From contig VGOH01000019.1 in assembly GCA_016875955.1 (NCBI GenBank), positions 1 to 12,372 of the forward strand: a DNA stretch of 12,372 nucleotides. Direction: 5' to 3'. This document shows, in pieces, positions 1 to 6,773 of this stretch (the stretch's first letter is position 1; each line of letters starts with the position of its first letter). Source of the stretch: Chloroflexota bacterium (lineage in GTDB: Bacteria > Chloroflexota > Dehalococcoidia > Dehalococcoidales > RBG-16-60-22). Made by a program: the position numbers and the translations under genes. The notes beneath the pieces are model-generated. The model was not told the origin of the DNA. It saw only the letters and a list, made by a program, of their open reading frames with translations, and did no database searches.

Positions 1-1577
1 CCCTGGATGAGGCCGAGGCGATACTGAAGAAGTACCATCCCGATTATAAAGACGAAGGGCGGCGGGAGCTGAAGGTGGGGCCGAGCAAGGGCTACAAAAT
101 TGCCCACGAATTTGCCGACCTGCTTGAGGCACGGAGTCGGTTGAACCCCGACCAGATTGACCTGTCCCGCGTGGATATTGATGCCGATGTGCTGATAATC
201 GGTGGTGGTGGTGCCGGCACGGCGGCGGCGATACTGGCCGAGCAGCACGGGGTGAAGATTATAATAGCGACGAAGCTGCGCCACGGCGACGCCAATACCA
301 TGATGGCGGAAGGCGGCATCCAGGCGGCCTCCAAGCCGGAGAAAGACTCGGCCTGTATGCACTACCTGGACACGGTGGGGGCTGGGCACTTCAAAAATGA
401 GCCGGAGCTGGTGCAAAAGCTGGTGAGCGAAGCACCGGACGTAATCCAGTGGCTGGAAGGGCTGGGGGTGATGTTCTCTAAATTCCCCGACGGGAGACTG
501 CAAAGCCTGCACGGTGGCGGCACCAGCCGGAAGCGGATGCATTCCTGCGCCGATATCACCGGCGCCGAGATTATGCGCACCATCCGTGACGAGGCCCGCA
601 ACCAAAAGAACATCGCCGTCCTGGAGTTTTCCCCCGCCATCGAGCTTATATTGAACGAACACGGGCACTGCGCCGGCGCCGTACTCTACAACCTGGAGAC
701 TGAAGAATACCTTGTGGTTAAAGCTAAAGCCACCATCCTGGCCACCGGCGGCTGCGGCCGACTGCATATCCAGGGGTTCATGACCACCAACCACTACGGG
801 GCCACCGCCGACGGCATTGTGCTGGGCTACCGGGCCGGCGTGAAGCTGAAGCTACTGCATACCGTCCAGTACCACCCCACCGGCGTGGTCTACCCGGAGC
901 AGGTTGAGGGCATCCTCATCACGGAAAAGTTCCGCGGGGCGGGGGCCAATGTGGTGAACATTGATGGTGAGCAGTTCGTCTATGAGCGCGAGCCCAGGGA
1001 CGTGGAATCATCGGCCTTTATCCGGGAATGTCTGGAGAGGGGAAAGGGCGTGCCCACGCCCACGGGTAAGCTCGGCGTATGGCTGGACTCCCCCATGATA
1101 GACATATTGATGGGCGAGGGCACGGTGGAGAGAGAGTTCCTGGGCAAGTTCATCATCTATAAGCGCTTTGGCATTAACATTGCCAGGGAGCCGATGCTGG
1201 TTTACCCGACACTCCACTACCAGAATGGCGGGCTGGAATATAATGCCAGAGGGGAGACGTCCATACCGGGCCTTTTCCTCGCTGGGGAGGTCAGCGGCGG
1301 CGTGCATGGCGAGAACCGCCTGCTGGGCAATTCCCTTTTAGATGTCCTCGTCTTCGGGCGCATTGCCGGGGAGAATGCGGCAGAATATGCCAGGGAGAAG
1401 GCCAAAGATGGCCGGCTGTCTTTGCAGCACGTCAAAGACTATCAGCGGGAGATGGAGAAAGCGGGCATCGTCACCGACCGCGTGTCGCCGATACTGCTTC
1501 CCGACTACGCCAATCCAGCGGTCAGGGAAAGGCAGCTCACCGCCCGGCACCAATTGTCAAAAAGGCGGTCGCAATAA
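1..1577 (+). CDS. Fumarate reductase/succinate dehydrogenase-type flavoprotein, 5' partial
   Basis: Predicted FAD-dependent dehydrogenase or reductase of the fumarate reductase / succinate dehydrogenase / L-aspartate oxidase superfamily. The frame is open to the window edge (first whole codon at nt 3), so the true start is probably upstream. A GTG at 75 with GGGAG 6 nt before it is an alternative start. Visible motifs: the Rossmann FAD motif GGGGAG (nt 201-218), AEGGIQAA, the HSCADITGAE block, ATGGCGRLH, the active-site HPTG block, EKFRGAGA with the likely catalytic Arg, and the C-terminal HGENRLLGNSLLDVLVFGR FAD block. In the segment where SdhA/FrdA carry the His covalently bound to FAD, this protein reads DANTMMAEGG with Asn, so FAD is probably non-covalent, as in NadB. 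The C-terminal helical domain is short for SdhA. It leads the operon, 42 bp before the ThDP gene. No iron-sulfur or membrane subunit is in view. Substrate unknown; it may reduce or oxidise a dicarboxylate or pathway intermediate. Confidence 0.85.
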   Translation, partial: LDEAEAILKKYHPDYKDEGRRELKVGPSKGYKIAHEFADLLEARSRLNPDQIDLSRVDIDADVLIIGGGGAGTAAAILAEQHGVKIIIATKLRHGDANTMMAEGGIQAASKPEKDSACMHYLDTVGAGHFKNEPELVQKLVSEAPDVIQWLEGLGVMFSKFPDGRLQSLHGGGTSRKRMHSCADITGAEIMRTIRDEARNQKNIAVLEFSPAIELILNEHGHCAGAVLYNLETEEYLVVKAKATILATGGCGRLHIQGFMTTNHYGATADGIVLGYRAGVKLKLLHTVQYHPTGVVYPEQVEGILITEKFRGAGANVVNIDGEQFVYEREPRDVESSAFIRECLERGKGVPTPTGKLGVWLDSPMIDILMGEGTVEREFLGKFIIYKRFGINIAREPMLVYPTLHYQNGGLEYNARGETSIPGLFLAGEVSGGVHGENRLLGNSLLDVLVFGRIAGENAAEYAREKAKDGRLSLQHVKDYQREMEKAGIVTDRVSPILLPDYANPAVRERQLTARHQLSKRRSQ

Positions 1578-1619
1578 CGGTGACACTCTTTTAGGCAAAT
1601 TTAAAGGAGAGAAACTCAC

Positions 1620-3287
1620 ATGGCCACGATGAGCGGGGCACAATATATCGCCGATATTTTTAAAGGCTATGGCGTGACGCATGTTTTCTTTGTTCCGGCC
1701 ATACTCCACGAAGGCCTGATGGAGATGGAAAAACGGGGTATAAAGCGGATATTGACCCACGGTGAAAAGGCGGCGGCCTACATGGCGGACGGGTACGCCC
1801 GCACCTCGCGCCGACCAGGGATTTGCCTGGCGCAGTCCGTCGGCGCCGCCAATATGGCGGCAGGACTCCAGGACGCCTATCTTGGTCTGTCCCCGGTAAT
1901 TGCTATCACCGGACGACGAAGGTCTCTATACCGATACCGGCACGCCTATCAGGAAATCGAACATAAAGGCATGTTTGACGCCGTCACCAAGTTCAACGCC
2001 ACCGTTGATACCGTGGAACAACTGCCCCTGCTCCTTCGCCAGGCTTTCCGGGAGGCGGTTTCCGGGCCGCCGGGACCGGTTCACCTTGAATTTCAGGGCA
2101 TCAGGGGTGAAGTAATCATGGAGCAAAAGGCTGACCTAGAGGTTGTAATCGAGGAGCAATTCAGCCACTACCCTGCCTTCAGGCCAGAGCCTGAGCAGGA
2201 ACTGGTTCTCAAAGCAGTGGCGGTGCTCCGTCAGTCAAAAAGGCCGATTATGGTGGCTGGCGGAGGAGCCAGAGCCTCTCAAGCCGGCGCTGAGTTTGTC
2301 GAGCTGGCAGAAAGGCTCTCCATCCCCGTGGCAACCTCGCTGAACGGCAAGGGAACCATACCGGATGACCATCCCCTTGCCATTGGCGTCGTCGGGTCGT
2401 ATTCCGCCCAGTGCGCCAACCGGGCCGTTCTGGAAGCCGACCTGGTAATATTCATCGGCAGCCGCACCGGCAGCCAGGTCACCAATGACTGGAAGGTTCC
2501 CCTTCCCGGCACCCCTGTTATACAGATAGACATAGCGCCTTCAGAACTGGGCCGAAGTTACCCGACCAAGGTGGGCCTTTCCGGGGACGCTAAAGTGACG
2601 CTACGTCGCCTGATTGAGGCAACGGAACCTTTTAAGCAGAGGGCGGACTGGCTGCAGCGCATAAAACAGCTAAAGGAAGAATGGAAAGGCCAGATTAATA
2701 AAATGTACCACTCCGACGCCATACCTATCAGGCCGGAGCGCCTGTGCCGGGAGATTACGGATTTCCTGCCTGAAGATGCCATCCTGATTTCAGACACCGG
2801 ACATTCGGCAATCTGGTCGGGGACCATGATAGATTTAAAACACCCCGGACAGAGCTATATACGGTGCGCTGGCTCGCTGGGGTGGGGCTTTCCCGCCGCG
2901 CTCGGAGCCAAATGTGCTTCGCCTGACCGGCCCGTGATATGCTTTACCGGGGATGGGGGGTTCTGGTATCATTTGGCGGAGCTGGAGACCGCCCGCCGAT
3001 GTGGTATAAATGTCTTGACCATAGTGAATAATAACCGTTCCATGAACCAGGTGAAGAAGGGAGCAGAAAGGGCCTACGCCAGCGGCGGTGGCAACTCCGA
3101 TGGGATATGGCAGTATACCGATGTTGACTTTTCCAGGATAGCCAGAGCCATGGGCTGCGCCGGCATACGGGTGAGAAAGCCCGATGAGTTAAAAGCGGCA
3201 TTTCATGAGTTCCTTGCCTCAGATAAACCTGCTGTAATTGACGTAGTCAGCGATATAGAGGGCATCCCGCCCCCTGTCTGGACTTAG
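1620..3287 (+). CDS. ThDP-dependent enzyme, acetolactate synthase/2-oxoacid decarboxylase-like
   Basis: A 555-residue thiamine diphosphate enzyme with the three-domain layout of acetolactate synthase large subunit, oxalyl-CoA decarboxylase, benzoylformate decarboxylase and sulfoacetaldehyde acetyltransferase. The N-terminal Pyr domain has the cofactor-activating Glu49 in HGEKAAAYMADGYAR. The middle domain spans about residues 195-335. The C-terminal PP domain has the ThDP/Mg motif GDG (444-446) ending at NNN (470-472). ATG 1620 follows AAAGGAGA at 1603-1610. Odd points: Gly48 sits where acetolactate synthases have His, and an Arg-rich loop (R99, R100, R101, R105, R107) precedes HAYQE where ALS has its GxDAFQE segment. 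This suggests an anionic substrate. No ALS regulatory subunit or other branched-chain biosynthesis gene is nearby. With an aldehyde oxidoreductase next, 54 bp downstream, a role in decarboxylating a 2-oxo acid to an aldehyde is the preferred inference. Carboligation or acetyl-phosphate formation are alternatives. Confidence 0.88.
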   Translation: MATMSGAQYIADIFKGYGVTHVFFVPAILHEGLMEMEKRGIKRILTHGEKAAAYMADGYARTSRRPGICLAQSVGAANMAAGLQDAYLGLSPVIAITGRRRSLYRYRHAYQEIEHKGMFDAVTKFNATVDTVEQLPLLLRQAFREAVSGPPGPVHLEFQGIRGEVIMEQKADLEVVIEEQFSHYPAFRPEPEQELVLKAVAVLRQSKRPIMVAGGGARASQAGAEFVELAERLSIPVATSLNGKGTIPDDHPLAIGVVGSYSAQCANRAVLEADLVIFIGSRTGSQVTNDWKVPLPGTPVIQIDIAPSELGRSYPTKVGLSGDAKVTLRRLIEATEPFKQRADWLQRIKQLKEEWKGQINKMYHSDAIPIRPERLCREITDFLPEDAILISDTGHSAIWSGTMIDLKHPGQSYIRCAGSLGWGFPAALGAKCASPDRPVICFTGDGGFWYHLAELETARRCGINVLTIVNNNRSMNQVKKGAERAYASGGGNSDGIWQYTDVDFSRIARAMGCAGIRVRKPDELKAAFHEFLASDKPAVIDVVSDIEGIPPPVWT

Positions 3288-3288
3288 C

Positions 3289-3304
3289 TTATCAAATTTG
3301 ATAA
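3289..3304. promoter_or_regulatory. Perfect 16-bp palindrome between ThDP and AFOR genes
   Basis: TTATCAAATTTGATAA is its own reverse complement over 16 bp. It begins one base after the TAG stop of the ThDP gene, within the 54-bp gap before the aldehyde oxidoreductase. With no loop it is a poor intrinsic terminator; a dimeric regulator site is more natural. It does not match the FNR consensus (TTGAT-N4-ATCAA). No bound regulator can be named. Confidence 0.4.
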
Positions 3305-3341
3305 TAATATGGAGTGAAAATCTATTAGAAGGAGGTTTCAA

Positions 3342-5225
3342 GTGGCTGGAGGTTATGCAGGCAAAATCGGTTTTGTCAATCTATCCAAGGGAGAAATCAA
3401 GGAACAGGCACTGGACGAAAAACTGGCCAGGGATTTCATCGGCGGGCATGGCCTGGGCGCCCGCATACTGTTTGAACGCCAGAAAGGTGGCATTGACCCG
3501 CTGGGACCGGAAAATATACTCGGATTTGTCACCGGCCCCCTGACCGGCACACCGGTGCCGACCGGTGGTCGCTATGTGGTGGTATGCAAATCGCCGCTGA
3601 CCGGCGGCTGGGGTGACGCCAACTCGGGCGGTTTCTTTGGCCCCGAACTTAAATTTGCCGGCTGGGATGCGCTTTTCATCTCGGGGATAGCGCCCAAGCC
3701 ATCATACCTGATGGTCACCAACGCCGGCATTGAAATAAGGAACGCCGCCCATCTCTGGGGCAAAGATGCTATTGAGACCGAAGAAGCCCTGGCGAAAGAA
3801 ATCGGCGACCCCAGAGTCCGCGTTGCCTGCATTGGCCCCGCCTCGGAAAAACTTTCGCTGATTAGCGGCGTCTGCAACGATAAAGGGCGGTATGCGGGCC
3901 GCTCCGGCGTCGGCGCCGTCATGGGCTCCAAGCGACTCAAGGCGATTGTGGTGAGGGGAAAAGGCAAGGTCGCTGCCACCGATAGCGCCACCATAAAGAA
4001 GCTGAGCCAGGAATTCACCCGGAAAATGAAAGAAGTGGGTTTCATCCAGGGATTAATCAAATACGGCACCTGCGGCAATACGGTAGCCGTGGTCGGCTCG
4101 GGGGTGAGCCCAGTGAAGAACTGGCGGCTCACCGGCGCTGAGTCCTTCCCCACCGTTGAGAAAATAGGTGGTGATAACGTCATCGTTTACGAGACGAAAA
4201 AATACGGCTGCTTCAGCTGCCCCATCCGCTGCGGCGGCATTACCACCGTGCCTTCCGGGAAATACCCGGTCGCTGAGACACACAAACCGGAATATGAGAC
4301 CGTGGCCGCTTTCGGCAACATGTGCCTGAACGATGACCTTGATGCCATCTTCAAACTGAACGATATGTGCAACCGCAGCGGACTGGACACCATATCGGCG
4401 GGCAGCGTGCTCGCCTTTGCCATGGAGTGCTATGAGCACGGGCTCATCACCAAGGCGGACACCGGCGGCATAGATTTGACATGGGGTAACTCAAAAGCTA
4501 TGATAGCCATGACCGAAAAGATGGAACGACGCGAGGGTTTTGGCGATGTGCTCGCCGACGGGGTGAGGGTGGCCGCCAGGAAAATCGGTAGAGGGGCGGA
4601 AAAGTTCGCCATGCATGTGGGCGGACAGGAGCCCGGCCTGCATAATGCCACCTTTTTCCCGGGACGCGGTACCGGATTTGTGGCTGACCCGACGCCGGGA
4701 CGGCATACCGCCGCCGCCCCCTACACCAGGTGCGATGTCAACGCCGCCGCCGGCCCGTATAAAGAGCTCCAGTCTTCCGGATTTGAGAAATACCAGTATA
4801 CCGGCAAAGGCCCGGCCGCGGCGGCCAATGTCAACTACTGGCAGGTCGGTGCCAGCGCTGGAGTGTGCCTGATGCCGGTGGTGTTCTCCGGCTGTTATCC
4901 GCTAATCGAGCTTATCAATGCCGTCACCGGCTGGGATATGACCGTGGCTGAAGCTATAGCCACCGGCACCAGAATCCAGACGCTCAGGCAGCTCTTCAAC
5001 GTCCGCGAGGGCATAACGCCGGCCGATGTCCGCCTGCCCGATAGAATGGCCGGCATACCGCCGCAGAGCAGCGGGCCACTGGAAGGGATAACCATAGACA
5101 TTGATACTCTGACCAGGGAATACCGCCAAGCTATGGGCTGGGACCCGAAAACGGGCAGACCAACCGACGCCTGCCTGTCAAAGACGGGGCTGGGTGGATT
5201 AGCTAAATCCGGCATGACGTGCTAA
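3342..5225 (+). CDS. Aldehyde:ferredoxin oxidoreductase family protein (tungsten/molybdopterin)
   Basis: A 627-residue member of the AFOR family, cytoplasmic enzymes with a bis-pterin tungsten (or Mo) site and one [4Fe-4S] cluster that oxidise aldehydes to acids and reduce ferredoxin. Visible: the N-terminal beta domain with NSGGFFGPELKFAGWDAL (from residue 94) and GRYAGRSGVGAVMGSKRLK (from 182), typical pterin-contacting blocks. The cluster motif C290-x2-C293-x3-C297 (CFSCPIRC) is completed by C509 in SAGVCLMP. The conserved EYET block is at 317-320. All four cluster Cys are present and length is normal (about 600-630). Start is GTG 3342, with AAGGAGG at 3329-3335 and a 6-nt spacer. The family includes AFOR, formaldehyde and glyceraldehyde-3-phosphate oxidoreductases and BamB-type subunits; substrate cannot be assigned from sequence. 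No ferredoxin, AOR iron-sulfur partner or tungstate transporter is in the window. Its place after a ThDP enzyme suggests oxidation of the aldehyde made there. Confidence 0.93.
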   Translation: MAGGYAGKIGFVNLSKGEIKEQALDEKLARDFIGGHGLGARILFERQKGGIDPLGPENILGFVTGPLTGTPVPTGGRYVVVCKSPLTGGWGDANSGGFFGPELKFAGWDALFISGIAPKPSYLMVTNAGIEIRNAAHLWGKDAIETEEALAKEIGDPRVRVACIGPASEKLSLISGVCNDKGRYAGRSGVGAVMGSKRLKAIVVRGKGKVAATDSATIKKLSQEFTRKMKEVGFIQGLIKYGTCGNTVAVVGSGVSPVKNWRLTGAESFPTVEKIGGDNVIVYETKKYGCFSCPIRCGGITTVPSGKYPVAETHKPEYETVAAFGNMCLNDDLDAIFKLNDMCNRSGLDTISAGSVLAFAMECYEHGLITKADTGGIDLTWGNSKAMIAMTEKMERREGFGDVLADGVRVAARKIGRGAEKFAMHVGGQEPGLHNATFFPGRGTGFVADPTPGRHTAAAPYTRCDVNAAAGPYKELQSSGFEKYQYTGKGPAAAANVNYWQVGASAGVCLMPVVFSGCYPLIELINAVTGWDMTVAEAIATGTRIQTLRQLFNVREGITPADVRLPDRMAGIPPQSSGPLEGITIDIDTLTREYRQAMGWDPKTGRPTDACLSKTGLGGLAKSGMTC

Positions 5226-5279
5226 AGTGGTTGAGCCCAAAGATAACTTGAATACAGCAAAGAACAACGGAAAGAGCAG

Positions 5280-5567
5280 ATGATAGAAGCCGTAGTATTA
5301 AAGCCCAAGGATAATATCGGCGTCGCCCTGGCAGACCTTAAAACAGGGGTAGAAGTAAAGATACACGGCCTGGAGGCCCGGGTCAAGATAACCGAGCCCA
5401 TTCCTTATCAGCATAAATTCAGCGTCAGGCGCATAGATGCCGGGGAAAAGATAATAAAAGACGGCGTGGTCATCGGGAAAGCCACTCAGGGTATTGAACC
5501 GGGGCGGCATGTCCACACTCACAATATGACCGGCCTTCGGCTGAAGGCGAAAAGGCAGGGAAAGTAA
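5280..5567 (+). CDS. SAF-domain small subunit of UxaA-family dehydratase/lyase
   Basis: A 95-residue protein matching the N-terminal SAF domain of altronate dehydratase (UxaA) and the separate small subunits of split family members such as sulfolactate sulfo-lyase SuyA. Key blocks are KPKDNIGVALADL near the N-terminus and the sequence from residue 45 with IDAGEKIIKDGVVIG, then EPGRHVHTHNM near residue 75. The HVHTHN motif is the usual end of this domain, which sits next to the active site. Start ATG 5280 has a modest purine-rich site (GGAAAGAG, 5269-5276). Its TAA stop (5565-5567) is immediately followed by the ATG of the large subunit, with AGGGAAAG at 5557-5564 serving that gene, so the two are almost certainly translationally coupled and form one enzyme. 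SuyA is the closest named analogue by architecture, but galactarate-, altronate- or D-amino-acid-linked dehydratases are possible. Confidence 0.87.
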   Translation: MIEAVVLKPKDNIGVALADLKTGVEVKIHGLEARVKITEPIPYQHKFSVRRIDAGEKIIKDGVVIGKATQGIEPGRHVHTHNMTGLRLKAKRQGK

Positions 5568-6731
5568 ATGGAGTTTTCCGGTTATCCCAGAAAAGGCGGC
5601 CTGGCCGGGACGCGTAACTACATAGGCATCATCTCCAACGGCGTCTGCACATCGGATGCGGCCAACTGGATTGCCAGAGAGGTGGCCGGCTGCGTTCCTT
5701 TCACACATAGAGAGAACTGCTCTCTGGTTTCCCCGGACAAAGAAGTGGTAACCCGCACCCTCATCAACCTGGGCAGGAATCCCAACCTGGCGGGCGTGCT
5801 CGTGGTGAGCGCTGGCTGTGAACACCCCGGCATTGCCCCCGATACCGTTGCCCAGGGCATTGCCGAATCGGGCAAGCCGGTTGATATCTGTACCATCCAT
5901 CAGCCGGGCGGGGTACGCGCCGCTGTGTCCAGAGGCATGAGCCTCGCCCAGAAAATGGCCAGCGACGCCTCCCGCATAAAGAGAGAGCCTTTGCCGGTAT
6001 CATTGCTGCGACATGGCGTTGAATGTGGCGGCTCAACTCCCCTCTCCGGCATAGTCACCAATGCGGCACAGGGTACGGCGCTTGATTTTGTTATTGAGAA
6101 CGGGGGTAGTGGCGGCTTCAGTGAAACGCCGGAGGTTATCGGCGCCGAGCAGGTTGTCGCCGTCAGGGCCGTGAATGACGAAGTAAAGCGGAAGATGCTG
6201 AAGGTAGTCCGTGATTATGAGAAAAGGCTCACCGCCAGCGGCTACGACTTTTTTGGCTCTAACCCCGACCCGCAAAATATTACGGAAGGGCTGAGTTCTA
6301 TTGAGGAAAAGTCTGTCGGCGACGTTCGCAAGGGCGGGACAAAGCCCCTGATGGAGGTGGTGGGGTATGGGGAGGTGCCCAAATGCCAGGGGCTGTTTTT
6401 CATTGACACCCCGGGCCATGACCTGCCGTCATTGACCGGACTGGCCGCCGCCGGCTGCAATATCATCACCTATTCAACTGAATGCGCCGTCCCCTATGGC
6501 TTTCCCTTTGTGCCGGTCATCAAAATAACCGCCAAGAAGGACCACTTCGCTCAATATTCTGATATACTGGACTATCTGGTGGATATTGAGAGAACCATCA
6601 CCGATGTCAGGAGTGTTGGCCAGGAATTGTTTGAATTGATGCTGGAGGTCGCTTCCGGCAGAAAGACGCAGAACGAACTCGTCGGTTATACCGGTGCCTG
6701 CGACCTGTGGACGGTAGTGCCCATGACTTAA
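5568..6731 (+). CDS. UxaA-family dehydratase/lyase large subunit (SuyB/altronate dehydratase-like)
   Basis: A 387-residue catalytic subunit of the UxaA/GarD family, metal-dependent lyases that remove water (altronate, galactarate) or sulfite (sulfolactate, SuyB) alpha/beta to a carboxylate. Recognisable blocks: GYPRKGGLAGTRNYIGIIS at the N-terminus; HRENC (Cys51) where many members have THxxGC; SAGCEHPG (Cys84); GVECGGSTPLSGIVTN (Cys153); SETPEVIGAE; SSIEEKSVGDVRKGGT; and IDTPGHD followed by ECAVPYGFP (Cys306) where many dehydratases read TGRGTPFG. Length fits the split (small plus large subunit) form rather than the roughly 500-residue fused UxaA. It abuts the SAF gene with no gap. The variant HRENC and ECAVPYGFP segments indicate it is probably not a plain altronate dehydratase. 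A sulfo-lyase-like role is an attractive inference given the neighbouring genes, but is not demonstrated. Confidence 0.88.
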   Translation: MEFSGYPRKGGLAGTRNYIGIISNGVCTSDAANWIAREVAGCVPFTHRENCSLVSPDKEVVTRTLINLGRNPNLAGVLVVSAGCEHPGIAPDTVAQGIAESGKPVDICTIHQPGGVRAAVSRGMSLAQKMASDASRIKREPLPVSLLRHGVECGGSTPLSGIVTNAAQGTALDFVIENGGSGGFSETPEVIGAEQVVAVRAVNDEVKRKMLKVVRDYEKRLTASGYDFFGSNPDPQNITEGLSSIEEKSVGDVRKGGTKPLMEVVGYGEVPKCQGLFFIDTPGHDLPSLTGLAAAGCNIITYSTECAVPYGFPFVPVIKITAKKDHFAQYSDILDYLVDIERTITDVRSVGQELFELMLEVASGRKTQNELVGYTGACDLWTVVPMT

Positions 6732-6740
6732 ATAAGTCAT
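6723..6740. promoter_or_regulatory. Inverted repeat spanning the UxaA large-subunit stop codon
   Basis: ATGACTTAAATAAGTCAT has 8-bp perfect arms (ATGACTTA / TAAGTCAT) separated by two A. It overlaps the TAA stop at 6729-6731. As RNA it could fold as a 7-bp stem with an AAAU loop, but it is AT-rich and has no U tract, so termination is weak at best. A protein-binding site or an mRNA-processing/stability element is equally possible. Confidence 0.35.
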
Positions 6741-6773
6741 CAATATAGTCAATCTAAAACAAGGAGAACAGAA

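Noticed and set aside
1620..3287. Annotation as acetolactate synthase (IlvB)
   Set aside because: No small subunit or branched-chain gene nearby, and substrate-side segments (Arg-rich loop, Gly48) differ from ALS; family membership is kept, specific function is not.
3298..3326. Possible promoter TTGATA-17-TCTATT before the AFOR gene
   Set aside because: The implied transcription start would fall in or after the Shine-Dalgarno site at 3329-3335, removing the ribosome site, so it is unlikely to drive AFOR.
3572..4183. Long open frame on the minus strand (about 200 codons) inside the AFOR gene
   Set aside because: It lies wholly opposite a clear AFOR coding sequence, has low-complexity Ser/Pro/Leu-rich translation and shows no family motif; typical antisense shadow in GC-rich coding DNA.
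5298..5900. Minus-strand open frame of about 200 codons across the SAF/UxaA junction
   Set aside because: Opposite two motif-rich coupled genes; no domain features.
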